Positions 21,612-35,100 of a DNA stretch of 64,000 nucleotides are shown in pieces. Numbering within the stretch: the first letter of the stretch is position 1; every line of letters starts with the position of its first letter. The stretch covers positions 1-64,000 of the forward strand of contig NW_019091610.1 of NCBI RefSeq assembly GCF_001949145.1, written 5' to 3'. The position numbers were made by a program, and so were the translations under genes. The notes under the pieces were generated by a model. It worked only from the letters and a program-made list of their open reading frames with translations, ran no database searches and was not told where the DNA came from. The DNA is from Acanthaster planci (lineage: Eukaryota > Echinodermata > Asteroidea > Valvatida > Acanthasteridae).

Positions 21612-24600
21612 TGCATATGCTGTTACTATACATAGCGGCTAACATCGATTCCCTCACTCTTCCAATCAAGAACCCATACACCCCCAATCACTCCAAATCT
21701 TCTGAAGGCAAAACAACTCCCTAGAGACCTTTGTCTAAACACCTGAACGGTCAGGGTTGGAAGGACCGAGTAAAATGTACACAAACACTACTGCATACTG
21801 CGCTACTGGGTAATGAATGGACCATTTGAATAGGTACTGTATCAAACAATCGTTGGGGTGCAGGATTTCTGCGCTGTAGGATAAAACTTTTCAGACTTCA
21901 TATATCACCATTTACATAAATAGCATTTTCCATCTACTCATAAACTGCACTGGTCGCTGTAACACAATTGGTGCCCGGGAGCATAGGTTAAGGAATGATT
22001 TACGCGTCCAAATCTGTTGTTTGACGCCAGGACTGTTTGTTTACCCTTTAGCTCAGATGCCCATTTTGGACTCAGCCTCCGTGTTAAGGCTGGTTATACT
22101 GGAAGCGAATGCGGAAGCGAAGAGAATTTGACGTATGTCACAAACGATTTGAAGCGAAAGGTTCCCCCGAGTTGAAATGTATTCAACTTTTGCGAATTTG
22201 TATCGCAAATAAATTACGTGATCTGGCCTAGTAATTACGCGCTCGTGTTCGCTTTCGTGCCAAGTTTGAACCGGTGAAAAAGGTAAAACTGCCCCCCCCC
22301 TAAAAGTGTCTGTCAAGACGTAAAAGTAAAAAATCTCTAGGTGAATCTGTCCCCTTGTCCAACGGTAACCACCACCCCCCAAGAAATGTGTCCCCGGTGC
22401 AATCATTTATGTCACAAGTCCATCACCCAGACTGAGATGTAGACCTATCACTTTATTTCAACTGTTTTCGAGCAACGTGTAAGCAGACACCGAGCTTTTT
22501 CTGGAAAGATCGTCAAAAACACGGCGATTGGATGAGACGCGGATGTCCATGGCGACCGAGTTGGTGCGCACAGAAGTTGTAATTGTCCGACTTCACTAGA
22601 ATTGAAATAAAAACAGCTTCCCAATCTTGAAGTCCGATTACGTTTGAGATACTCTAATATTTTTCAACGAATACATACCAGCCTGTCTGTCTTTCGCAGA
22701 TAAGAGTCCAGTTCAACTCAGGGCTGAAAGAGGGATGTTTTATGTACTTAGCTCTGAGAGTCCGTTGGTTGACGTTCAGTTTGGAAACGTCGTGGTAGAA
22801 AGTGAGGTATGCTTTGCGTCATTTGCTGCAATGTCCACCAATCATCACGTGGTATAAATAATGCAGTCATTAACATGGCCTGTAACCAGCCCAATCAGAT
22901 CAAATGAAACACCCGTGAACTTCGAATTCCTGCGTATAGACATAGCGCCCTCCAAGCCTTTCCAGGATAACGAGGGCGCTGTTGCTGTGACGTATATTAG
23001 GAAAGACGCCGTTCGATTTACATGTACGTACATGTACATGCTTTCGTTTCACCTTTTCAACAACGTATTTACTCTTTGAAAACACTGTGAAAATATTCTC
23101 TGACATATTGCCATACACTTACGCAACAATAAATTGCCAAAGAAATTTACGACGGCAAAATATTAAAATTTCACATTAATCAATGCAGTTAACACTGACG
23201 TTCAGTGCCTGGTGGCACCACAGTTTTGCTCATGAATATGAGAATTTAAATTAACAAGCATTAGGGTTCCAAAATAAAAATTGCAGTACCCAAAGCACAA
23301 AATGAAAGTAAGGTTGCGTCACTTGGCTGTGGCTTGAAATTATACACGACTCGGTGGGAATCGGCCTTGGCCACTACTGTAGAATTTCTAGCCGCAGCCG
23401 ACTGGACACGACCTAAGGTCAACAGCAACTCGGGAGCCGTTTAATTAAAAGGCTGTAAGATAAGATCGGAAAGATTAATACGGGCCTGGAAATATACCTA
23501 CGCTTCCAATACAAAGTGACAACAGAATCGAAGCTGTGACCAAAACACCTTATTCAGGCGTGACTGATGTTCAACTTGAAATTTTCTATGTGCGGTGCAC
23601 GTCAAGATTTTATTTTGGCAATAAGGGTATGACGGCGGAGTTGAATCACATTCAGGAATTTTGGAACTGCATCGTACCTTACAGGTTTTAAGGAGCATGT
23701 CAAAAAATGGCAAGTAACAAGTTAAAGACTCGGTTAAAGGGGCCATAAGATTTAGTGGGTTATATATAACTGTCTAATGCAGTATGACTCACCTTTGTAT
23801 CCAATTACATTTTTTCCATCCTTCATTTTATATTTATAGGTGGCTCTATTTTTCCTTTGTCACAGAATGCAGGCTTGTCAAAAGAGCATAAGAAAAAGAA
23901 CAAAACTTTGTCCTTCAAAGCTACCCCCCAAGATAATTGTGCTGATTTATAGGTACAGGTCATCACTATTGGCCACACACAACAATCAAGTAAAATTCAA
24001 GTGGAACTAATTCAAACAAAATAGAAGAAATGTGTGAACTTTGGAGTCAGTACCGTTTTGCCTCAGATGACTTTACGTTAAAGCTATGCATATGGAAACT
24101 ATTATAAGCATAAAAAACAACACGTTGAAGTTTTTCCCTTTTACTATCACAGATCGAGGAGATGGAATGTCGTAGGAACACTGCAATTGAGCTTTTATAT
24201 ATGTGTACAAAAATATCTTATTTTTGTATCTCCCCTGAGGTTCCTAAAGACTTCAGCAAATAGGTAATAATTTTGTGAATAAAAATAGAAGAAAGTACAT
24301 GTATCTCAAGAAACCTTCTTGTGTTGACCCTTCTCTCATGGGTGAACACTCATATCGATGATCATGTCATGAAATCTGGTCACATGCACGCGGCACACGG
24401 TTAGTATGTGATACACAGATTGTACTCGCCTCCCACGTAACTTGCATGCCCAGACGGTTCGAAACATGAACATTTTAAGTTGTCCTCTTACCCTATCGAT
24501 CGGCCAGTCACCGTGACATGCCCCCCGGCCAGTCGCTGAGCCCGATGGGTAACTTGTCTCACACAAACGGTGTAATCAGGCGTGATTTACAACAAACCAC

Positions 24601-24772
24601 ATCGTCATTCCTAAGCCCCTAATGAAGGCCGGTTGCGATGGCACCATAATAATGTAAGCCTGAGGAACTCCTTGGGGAAGCTGTGCTGAAACTAAGCCGC
24701 CGGTGAGTTGAAACTCAGAACATAGAGCAAACACCCGGCCATCTTCTCCAAAACGGATTAGGCCTACGCCCA

Positions 24773-24952
24773 GCAAGATATGGGACGGAAGGGTACCCCC
24801 CGACATGTACAATCCTAATACACAACCTAGACTAGAGTATTGTACCTAGCACATCCCCCAGATGTCTGTACAGAATTCCTGAGATTCTGATCAAATAATG
24901 ACCAACAAAAAGGTGTGTGTGTGGGGGGGGTGCTCTCCGTCCCGTATCTTGC
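24773..24952. mobile_element. MITE, GCAAGATA family, copy 2 (best-preserved ends)
   Basis: Left end GCAAGATATGGGACGGA; the right end is the complement GCAAGATACGGGACGGA, one difference in 17. Inner text as in the other copies. I could not identify a clear target-site duplication. Confidence 0.75.
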
Positions 24953-27861
24953 TTCATAGGTCTCCAAAGACGTATGCGCATGCCGCCGCAAACCTTCACT
25001 TGTCCTTTTTTATAGCTCCGTGTTCACACACTACCACCATTGTGTAATGTTTCAAGTCTTACATTCATTCCTACTGGGCAAACTAAGAATATGACGGAAA
25101 ATTCAAACACATTGATGATTTTTCTCACAATCGATGCATCCGATTCGTATTGATGAATGGATAAGCAATTAGGACTCTTTCGTGACAGCTGTTGCTTTTT
25201 TTTTCTACAAGAAGTTGTGTGGAATGTCATCAAAGCCATGTGGCATTTTCCCAAGAAATATCGCCATTTTCATTCCTGGATTTCTACTGTCAGCGTCTTT
25301 CAGGATATTGCTTACACCCTTCCTTCTGTTTTCCTTCCTCCATGTTTACTCGTAGTGCCTTAGTTACAGTCGTTGCCAGACAAGACGGCTATTTTTACGA
25401 CGCGTTTGTATGTGATCATAGAGGAAGGACAAAGGAGTTGCAACTCTGGTACTTCGAAGTGTTCAATGATGGTCGCCGCTGAATCAGACGAATAATAGAA
25501 AACACTCCAAAAATACCTGATTACTGCCCGCACTGGTCCCAGCCGGTGTCAGATGCAATTGTGTCCGCCATGCCAATACTGTCCACTTCGGACACTTTTG
25601 CACACGCAGTCACGTCCAGGGCTATGCAAAACCGTCCAACGTATTTAGTTGAGAGCGCTGCGTGCAACATGTGCAGCATGAATATTCACGTATCACAATA
25701 TGACTGCAGCTGAGCTTACTGCAACGGTTTCAACGCGTTTATTTTTTTTTTCTTCAAGGCTGTTGACATATTTATATACATAAACCGGGGATGTCGTGGA
25801 CAAGCAATTTTCACGGGTCCGCCTTGCCCGGGGCTTGTTTTTGCTTAATTTGTGACCATAGGCTTCGATGGGGGGGGACCTGTTTGTGAAATATCGACCT
25901 GTGGTAAATGAATCCCGAGACAAACCCGACTGTATGATGCAGCTTAATAGATATGTTTTGTAATTTTCGCAGGGACGGAGGGCTGTTTGCTTAGCGCCTT
26001 GTCAGGTTCACCTTTCAAAATTTTGTTTCATAAATAGTGATTTTGATAAAGTGAAACGTGGGTCCCAAGGAAGCATTCTTTTAGAGGTAGTGATCGATGC
26101 ATCATGTGAAAGTCATCCGGTTAAGAGAACACAAGCCGCTAGTATTCCAATAATTCTAGGCTGGAGATCATACTGCAGATTTATGTGTTCCTCAGCTTCC
26201 CTGTTCTAGTACCTTACAGCAGCTTTGACTCACGTGTCTATTTATACTGATTATCTCGAGGAAGCTAAATTATATAACCATGATGGACTGTGACTGCTGC
26301 AATTTCAAACCACTTCATGTTTGTTTGTTTTTTATATATTTAACAAGCAGTATATATGGGGGGCAAACACAGCATGGATGTAGAAAACACAGTTATTTAT
26401 TATTATCAGACTTGAACCTAAAAGAGGCGGGGTTTTTGGGACCATCCCCAGCCAGGGGGGCAGATTCTACTCCCCTTCACATCTTGGCTATGCAGTGTTG
26501 GATTTCAATGACATTTAATTTTCCAATCGAGGAACAACAACATACGTGGGAAATGTATAACATAAACTAGCTTTTTGATTTTCAGAATGACGTTAAAATA
26601 TAGGGCACAGATTTAACCTTTGAATGACTCAAAATTACTCAAACTTTGTCATTTTTAGTCATTTTACTGATGATTTTTGTGGTTAACCTGGGTAGACTAA
26701 TAAAAATCTTTAGCAGCAGGGAAGGTAAATGTTACTGAATGAGCTATTGTTAAAGCAATTATGATACTGAAAATAAAGTCTCATTCAGTCCAAGAAAAGG
26801 CCAATCAGTAAGCTTTGCCCTCTTACAAACATGTCTAGCAACACTGGAGCGCCCACAATCAGGCTGTTTGGGTCACCAAAAGCGTGGAGCTATTACACAC
26901 AAGTAGTAAGAACGGAGTCCCCCCCCCCACAAGTGTGATGCCACGTCTGTCTAATCCACGCCCACTGCACATGCATATACGTTATACACGACCATCGCAG
27001 GTACGCTAGTTCGCGGTAAATTGCCGTTATTTTTTCGTTTGATTTGACGTGTGGAGTCATCTTGAAAGACTCTTCCACAAAAATTTGCAGCCTGAAAAGT
27101 CTGAGTGTAACATAATTTATGTATTTTGTGTCTTGACTCCTTACTTTCAGTCGTCTGATCGTATTTAGAATTGAAGCTGACGTATACAGCCTCGTTTTCA
27201 AACGCGGAAGTGCGCAGATCGACGCTAAAAGCATCGTATTGGGATCCCTCTATTGAAGACCCTAGAGCCTAGACATTCTTTGCACACAGTGATCGCCCGT
27301 ACTGTCAGGTAGCTGGTAACCCAAACATTCGCAGTGTTTCGCTGCGGCATACTGGAGTAAATAAATGGTGGAAAATATGCACGGAGAGGATGTGCAGTTC
27401 TCTTCAGTCCTCAGGAGTCAGCGAGTGATATCCGCAGATGCACTCGAAAATTCCAAATCTGCGGTGGTTATTTGGCAAAAGTCGGACGTTTTTAAAGTCA
27501 GTTTCCGGCGGTAGAGAACAAATACCCAAAATACGAACTGTGATATTTATATCATACATAAGTCGCAATCCTAGTGGTTCCTACGGTTAAAAGAAGATGG
27601 AAACATACCGCAGGAAGGCATTTGACAACGTGGTGAGGTTTCATGCCGAGACAGTTGTGGACAATGACAGAAAGGACAACGAATCTTCCCATATTTTTTT
27701 ATTTTCTTCTGGACCAGCTACATTCGCTCAGTTTTCTTGTGCGTATTTTTGGAGAGTTTGTATTAATAATTCTATTTATTGTTAAGAGAGACGTTTTGGG
27801 GATGTAAAGACTTTCATTGTCATTGGAATATCAGAACAATCACTAAAATTATCGAAATTTG

Positions 27862-27982
27862 AGGCAGTGTCCGAAAGGGGCTTCCAGAGCTACGGCTAGG
27901 TCTATTGTCTGCGCGTCTCCACGCATTTCCAATGGAGCAAAGACCTAGACCTAGCTCTAGACAAGAGATTCGGATGCAGCCT
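27862..27982. mobile_element. 121-bp near-palindromic MITE, copy 1
   Basis: Ends AGGCAGTGTCCGAA and TTCGGATGCAGCCT (inverted). Inside, AGAGCTACGGCTAGGTCT is mirrored by AGACCTAGACCTAGCTCT, so most of the element can fold on itself. A copy of identical length is at 44079-44199 inside P450 copy B intron 7. Confidence 0.7.
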
Positions 27983-29339
27983 ATGTCTCCGAAGACAATG
28001 GTTTCCGTCTCAAGGTGGCCATGTTGAACATGCAGAAGTGTTACAGACACGCATGCGTGGTACCCACGATCCTTTGCAAATGCAACTCCGAGCATTCCTT
28101 GTAGCCCGCACGCGGCGCGGAATTTGTTTTGTCTCTGCAGCACGTGCAGTGCTGGTGGTGGCCATCATTGACCCTTTTGATCTTTGTATGTGCCGACTCC
28201 TTGCGTTTAATAGCTCCATGCCAAAAGCCACTTGGATCCTTCAAAATGATACCGTATTGGAATCTCCATGTACAGGTGGACGTTAATGCTTACAGATCAG
28301 TTTGTACATGAAGGAACTTAACAGTCCAAGGACATAATCATGCTTTCTAATAGTATGGGATATCTTGTGCCCGGGTAGTTGACCCGCACCAAGATGAACA
28401 ATACCCACTATCATCTGAGCAAAATAGCAGCATTCCATCTGGCCCCCTCACAAAGCCCCTTCCAGCTTGATAGTCCTGATCACACATGGGGCATGTTTTC
28501 TTTTATGGAGTTTGGTAGGTTTCTGCCAGGTCTCCAAGAAGACTCTAATTTACAGCAGCCGCAATGAAAAAAATAAAAATTGAGTTACTAATAAATAAAT
28601 AACATAATAATAAAAACAAAATAGGTTCTTGTAAAGTGCACATATCCTAGATACTAGATCACGGAGCTGATGAACAGCACGATGTGCAGCCAAACCAACC
28701 AGAAACACTTGGGCAAGCCCCTACTCTTTCAAGATAAGTGTCCGTGGGATCTGCTCAACTACGCTAGGCTTTTCGTTTAACATTTCATCTGAAGGACACA
28801 AGCCCTCTGGTGACAATAAAGGGCCCCCCCTGCCCCAGACAAGTGTGAACTAACCTCAGTCAGCCATGCAACCCCAGCCAACACATAAAACGATTTCCCA
28901 CCCCAGTGCAATCTGCAATCGATTTTGCTTGTCTTCAAAACAATGTCATGGCTATAAATTTTTGTAAAAATGAAGTTTGAAGGGCAAACAAACAGAGAAT
29001 AGGACACGCAGCTGGGTCTTCGGTCTATCTGGAAAACAGTGGTCTGTTTGACGAGTTAAACCACATTGCATGGGTGGTTGACGGTACAGGTAAGGCAACA
29101 CTGAACCTATACAATTGAGTGCCCGCATAGTTTAGTCTTGAACTTGCTATATTACCAACAATAATGCAATCACTCACAAAAAAACACTACCGACGGAAAG
29201 TCAGGGAGCGACCCTGTACAAAGTAGTCAATGAGTCCTGTGTGGTTTCGCAAACCAGTGCTTGCTTATCCATAAAGCCCCAGAACTGCACAACAGTAGGA
29301 GTGAAGTATGGATTTTTACGTTGCATGGACTAATTGGGC

Positions 29340-29393
29340 TAGCCCCATTAATGTGGCCTACGCAGCGTACCGTAGGCCACATTAATGGGGCTA
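29340..29393. repeat. Perfect 23-bp inverted repeat with 8-base loop
   Basis: 29340-29362 is the exact reverse complement of 29371-29393 (core AGCCCCATTAATGTGG / CCACATTAATGGGGCT), with loop 29363-29370. A second, shorter inverted repeat follows at once (29400-29410 with 29450-29460, GCAAGTCCCAC / GTGGGACTTGC). No neighbouring gene explains it. Confidence 0.85.
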
Positions 29394-30550
29394 TAATTGG
29401 CAAGTCCCACTTAAATTTTCTCCATATTTCCTATCGTAAGGAGTGAAGTGTGGGACTTGCTGTAGCTTCTTCAAAAGATTTACAGTTTAGTCTGATGTTG
29501 CCCAAGAGTTGGTCATCAAAAGCCGTTGCGAGCGCTAAGATTAACTGCAGTACTTCGATTGGCAACGAAAACATCCCTGTTTTTCTCTGCAAAATACGTC
29601 CATACAAAGAATTTTAAATTTTTCCCCTCACTGAAAATGCCAACACTTAATTTGACCGATGGATGTCACAATCGTAAAAGATGAGTATGACCAGGGGTAA
29701 GCCTTCGTTACTCATGTACGTGTAGGCCAGGGCTCGTGCTACCGTGGTGCAGCTTATTTGCCGGTGGCCAAAGTACAGTCGACCTGCCTCCATTCTAATC
29801 TTCTTTATTTTCTGTCGCCAACTTCTTCGCTCGATTTCACTGCTCTCAATTTCATAGCGACTATCAGTAGCTCAAGCATGTAAAAAACGAACAATTTTAT
29901 CATATTCTTCTGGATCCATTGCTAGCTAGAGAACGGTCCGCATACAAATGGCGAACGTCAGCAAGTTTGCGATATGCATACTTCGTGTCCGTCGACCAAC
30001 AGAGGGCGTTTACTGCAAGGGCTGTTTTGCATGGAGGCGGACACAAGGGTGCATTCCACTAATTCAAGCCCCATTGAAAACAGTGTAAAATCAGCACTGT
30101 TCAGGGCCCGATAGCATGCAAGCCTACATCCCTGAGATTTCTGAAACACAAATGAAATTCTTGTCAGGTCACTTATCTTTCAATTTCTTTTCAATTTTTT
30201 GTGGGTTAACCAATTACAATTTTAATTATTCCCACAAAACAAAATCACCCCCCCAAGTCATTTTGCCGAAGTCTGATTGCAGCCATTTTTCAAGTGGCAA
30301 CCCTCAACTTTGTCGGGCACTTAGGACCATTTTTAAACCGTAGTTTTTAGCCCTTCTGCTTTCAGGGAGTTGATCCCTGCAACAATTTACACAATCTCAA
30401 CATTTTGGGAGCCAAACAATCTCCTTTTTCAAAAGATACTCTGGGGGCACTTTTAATACTAATGAGCTGGCCAGAAATTCTCACTTGAATTAGTGGTCTG
30501 CACCCACAAATGCATAATGCACATGTGTCGGGGTGGAGAAGAGTCCGGGT

Positions 30551-30609
30551 GGACATAATTGCATATGCAAAACCGTCTGGCGGACGGTATTGCATATGCA
30601 ATCATGTCC
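30551..30609. repeat. Palindrome with paired TTGCATATGCAA octamers
   Basis: Arms 30551-30578 and 30582-30609 are near-perfect inverted repeats (GGACATAATTGCATATGC... mirrored by ...GCATATGCAATCATGTCC). Each arm holds the self-complementary TTGCATATGCAA, which resembles octamer (ATGCAAAT) sites. It could be a foldback element or a protein-binding cluster. Confidence 0.75.
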
Positions 30610-31679
30610 GCCGGATATTATTGCATAGAGGACATAATTGCATGCGACACCTGACAAGCGGGGCCAGAGCAATACTTGTAGTTTTTTTGCTTGCAATTAA
30701 ATACAAATTATTGCTGTGACCAGGAAATAGAGAGAGAGAAAAATCCCTGATATTAGACCTACTTTTGCCATGGTAAATAAACTGTTTAAATTTTGATACA
30801 CTCTTCCATTATCCGTGAAAAGTTTGTAATTTTATTCTCCTCCGTCCAATACATCAGTGTTCAAAGACTTGGAACGAATTTGGCTAAGACTGGCTAACAA
30901 AATGTTGACAAAACATGAACAACAACATGAACAAAAGTTCAAGTAACAAAATACGCTATATCATAGGGAGTGATCGTGAAATCTTATAAAATACGCCTTT
31001 GTACAAATGCCATAATGAAAATGATTAAAAAAAAACATAAAGTCTTGTAAACAACCAGACTATTTATTCCCAAAATAACTCCAGAAGAAAGAGCTCATTA
31101 AGGGCAACGACTGCACATATAGATTTAGGGCAGACAGCGTAATGCAAGCAACTGCGCAAGCATTAAATTTGATGTTTGTCATGCCATCCCATCAAGCACC
31201 AACAAATGCGTGAATATTCAATTTCCTATACCTCAGTGCACAAAGTTTTAAGGATGTACAATTTAGATCACCAGCGACAAATTGCAGCGGCTATCATAGG
31301 GTACAAAGGGGTTTCGTGGTTGTGGAACAGAGGGTGCGTAGCAATCGTTCGCTGTGCTCTGGCTATGGACCTACCAGGCATGCCAGAAAGCGGTAATTGG
31401 CCAGATGTTACAGCCCGTGCAGTTCAAATTCCTTCTGTGTCCTTCCTCTATGGTCTAATCATGGTCCAATTTACCTTTACAGCAACCACAGAGGAATTAA
31501 AACACATATTCTTCCATGCAGAAACTAACCAAAGTCTCTGGGCACGTTGAATTGCGTAAAAGCATGCATTGTCCATTCACACCGACCATAATTCTTGGTC
31601 TACATGGGCGCGTTATAAAGTTGAGGGCAGTGTGGTACAAAAAGCGCGTGGAACGTCCTTGGTTACGTGTAGTGTGTAT

Positions 31680-31745
31680 TGTACATGCACATGTACATGT
31701 ACATTTGTACAGTGTACATGTACGTGTCAGTCACGTACGTGTGAT
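31680..31745. repeat. TACATG palindrome cluster upstream of P450 copy B
   Basis: Dense alternation of TACATG, GTACAT and ACGTAC, 6-bp palindromes. Similar clusters are at 2020-2110 (upstream of copy A), 6188-6235, 12300-12410 and 23025-23042. Confidence 0.6.
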
Positions 31746-31883
31746 TGTCCGTTTCCTATTATTGCTGCAGTTATTCATAGAAACCGCCCGAGCGAGTGCT
31801 CACGGACAACCAAGCCGACCCCCTTGGTAGGCTTGACCCCTAGGCAGGCTTGTCTAATGTGTGTATGCACACAAGCACACATT

Positions 31884-31950
31884 ATAGTTTAAAGCAGAGA
31901 GAAGTTGTGGCTCATTTACGGAAAGTTCCTCGTCCTAACCTAACCCCAAG
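31884..31950 (+). promoter_or_regulatory. Conserved promoter / 5' leader of P450 copy B
   Basis: ATAGTTTAAAGCAGAG at 31884-31899 and GGAAAGTTCCTCGTCCTAAC running to the ATG match the copy A leader (3009-3067). About 15 bases between the blocks differ in length and content. Core-promoter function is inferred from conservation only. Confidence 0.45.
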
Positions 31951-32149
31951 ATGGTCGTCTCGGCAGCAGTTGGTGGCGGGGCAGTCACCGGTGTCTTCAC
32001 CGTCACGGGGACAACGATCGCTCTGGGGGCAACTGTGTTAGTGCTCGTCGTTCTTCTCGTACTGTGTCTCGGAGGGAGTAGCGGGGGCTTGGGCGCGGAA
32101 TCTCCTCCAGTGGCGCCTGGTAAACGATGTGTCTCTGGCCACTTGGGCA
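31951..32149 (+). CDS. P450 copy B exon 1 (signal anchor and hinge)
   Basis: Residues 1-66, three differences from copy A, same A|GTAAGT donor. The conserved leader up to CCAAGATGG supports this start. Confidence 0.88.
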
Positions 32150-35100
32150 GTAAGTTAACTTACTCGGGTTTTTTGGTCTGCTCTTTTGCATACAATATAA
32201 TATTACCTCGACCAGTGGCCCATGGCCTTGGTAGGCAGTCAATGTCTGTTAGAGCGAGGAATCTGCATTTTTAATTTTGTTGTTGTTACCTGGTTAAAGT
32301 TTTTACGTGTGTGCCTTCGGCAGAATGTTCGCAGAGCATCTCATGAACTCATACTTGTTCATCTTGAATATGCTCAAGCATAATAGAGAACATTCCTTTT
32401 CAAAGCTGACTGGCTTTCCAAATCGTTTCTCTCCCCAACCAACTTCAGTCATGACAGGGGCCCAGCCCTCCTGGATCACTCTCAATCAGATCGGGAAGGA
32501 GAAGGGTGACGTCATGTCCTTGAAGGTCGGCCATTGGGTGATCATGCTGAACACCTTCGCGGCCATCAAAGACGCAGCCGTCAACTTCGTCAAGGAGATG
32601 GGTTCTAGACCAAGTAATTACACCAGTGAGTGGAAAACGTTTTTCATTTCTCTCTCCGCCCGCTCACTTCTGAAGGAAATCTGCAGCCTCCAGACATCAT
32701 TTTGAGGTCAGAAGGCTGTGTACAGTCTAAGTCGAGATTATGTTTATACAGTGTTTGATTCAAAGGGAGTACTATTAACCCAGCTTTTGTTTTTTCCTTA
32801 TATTTACTGAATATGTTGTTTGGTGATTTACAAATTACATGTGTGTGAAACTATTTAAAGTGACGCACACGCGCGTTTCGATTTAAGGAAATGTAGCTTC
32901 ATACGTTTCATCAAATCCCATTCATCAATTATAAAATAGTGATTTTTAAGGAATTATTCAAAATGACGAATAATTAGTCAGGGTTTGAATTTTGACTCAT
33001 TCAGCAATCCCCAGACTCAAAGTCCATGTAAATTATTTTTTTTACCTTAATTTCCTCATTAGAATATCCTTGATAATATGGATAAAGTTGTTTTCCTGTG
33101 AGGCCGCACTTTCCTGTTAGTTTGTAAGTCCTTGACCCGTATACAAAGCCCTGAAGGTTTTTGCCTTCTGATGATAAATGCCAACATTTACATGTACACG
33201 TACGGACGAGAGCTCGTAAACAAAATGCACCAGTGTTGAACCACTGGGCTGTGAAAAGACTGTGCGTATAATGACTTGTCGAATGACGATCTTACTACTG
33301 TGCTGTGACACAATGCAAACTGTTCGGTCGCTTGGGACCTGCGTCATAGGCTATACTTGTACAATCCTTACTTATGTATTTGGTTGTGCACGAAGACTTC
33401 AGTGTACATTTCCATGTACACAACCAGTCTCGTCTAGTCTTCTCCTCAGAAAAAGAAGTATCAAATGTAATCGCCCAAAAAGGGAAAAACATAATCACGC
33501 ATATGCCTAGGTTTGTTCAGAAGGGCAAAATACACGCATAAAAAGCGAGATAAGCCCAGTTCCGTCCTAAGATCGGCTTGACCTTGAATTTAGTTTTGAA
33601 GTACATGTAATATTGGTAGGGTTACCGATTCAGCCGCAGCAGTTGATGCCACTCCTGTCGAGAAATATTTGTTTAGAAATCTTGAATTCCCAAGTTGAAA
33701 TGGCTCTGCTGTTTTTCTAGGTGCGTTGAACTGACTACATGTAGTCGATCATGTTTACACCCAGTGTCAGCGGAAGACATAATTATAAACATTGTTCGTG
33801 TTTTCCTCTGCTTTGTTCCTTATTTTCACTTACTTGTAAATAAAAACTTCTTTTTATGAATACTTTGCTAAGCGCAATGACTTGTCATTTGCAAGCGTCG
33901 ACCGAAACAGATAGGGTTGGCTGCACGTTTGCAAGATTGAACCACTTAAGTTTATTTCCTGGCTGACGTTGTGCGCCTACTATTCATGCGTCATACTCAG
34001 TCAAGGGGAACACACGTCGTATTAAACGTTTACAAAATTTACACAATTTAATGTAGGCCTACAGTATAAGCTTTCCTTTGCGCATGTATTCTCCAAAATA
34101 TATAAATGTGTCCGACGACAAAAACGGCTACGCAGTATGTTTTAAAGTATCATTTGGATGGATGATGCTTAATTTCGATAAATTGAAAGTATGTTATATT
34201 TTGCATCAGTAGGCCTATCTATTTTTGGTAAAAACAAGGTGAAAAAAAGTTGTCACCACCTCTGTTATCTGAGATTTTGTGGATGGAGACGTCTTCTCTT
34301 GTAAGCAGGAGGTCGTGGGTTCGAGTCCCACCCAAGTGGACTTGTGAGGTTTTTGGCGAGCTGTCTAACAACACTGAGTATAAACAGTCTAACATCGTTG
34401 ATAAAAGCACTGTCAATAAAAAAAATCTGCTTGTAACAAGGAAATCTCCAGGCCCCAACCCTTTGTTCAATATTTTCTTTCCTGTTTGTGCACGGTGCCT
34501 GTCGTAGGGCGTAGGTGTAAGTTGAAAAACATAAGTGACCTCCGCAACCCGAAGTACGTCTTGGATAATAAATGAATACGGCCAGTAGCGGTTGTTAACT
34601 AGACCATTTTTAGCGGATTTTGCGAAAGGCACATTGTGATAATCCGGATTTGTAGAAATTGCCGTTATACCTATATTGTTATGTTAATTTAACTTGCTTT
34701 TGTGCATGAGTACATGAGTAAACGTCAACATTTCAGGAACTCGGTTTAAAATCTTACATTTAGACATAATCAGCTTCAGCATACAAGTTCATGTACTTGT
34801 GTCCTTGATATCACCATCTGTGAATGTTATCATTGGCATATTTTAGACATAAAGACTCCATACATTCCTTAGAATTAAAATGAAAACTTTGCAGGTACAT
34901 TTACATAATGTAGAGGAGTCGATGGTTTATGTACGGTGATTATTTTCAGATTAAATAACTCTTCTTTTTTCTGTCTTTCTGTCAAGCCAACTTGCTTAGT
35001 GAAAACGGGAAGGACATTTCTCTGGGGTCGTACGGTCATGACTGGCTTTTACTTCGAGAAATGGGCATAAAAAATCTCAGGTACGAGGAATTTGGTATTT

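Larger units (their letters stand above)
19927..31950. other. Intergenic region between the two P450 copies
   Basis: No gene recognised in 12 kb. It holds a GT-rich tract, two minisatellites, two copies of the GCAAGATA MITE, one 121-bp near-palindromic element, two strong palindromes and a TACATG cluster, listed separately. The sequence around 22060-24560 and 25000-27840 shows nothing I can name. Confidence 0.6.

Noticed and set aside
22080-22260. Possible MITE beginning GGCTGGTTATACTGGAAGCG
   Set aside because: The text looks like a dispersed element, but I could not find a convincing inverted partner end or a second copy in the window.
31176-31550. 124-codon open frame between the P450s
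   Set aside because: No motif, signal or family resemblance seen; intergenic and not repeated elsewhere.
32307-32448. Upstream extension of the open frame into P450 copy B exon 2
   Set aside because: It is intron sequence before the CTTCAG acceptor, and copy A is not open there in the same way.
34255-34345. Functional threonine tRNA gene
   Set aside because: Only the anticodon-to-T-arm part and B box fit; the A box and acceptor stem are degenerate.
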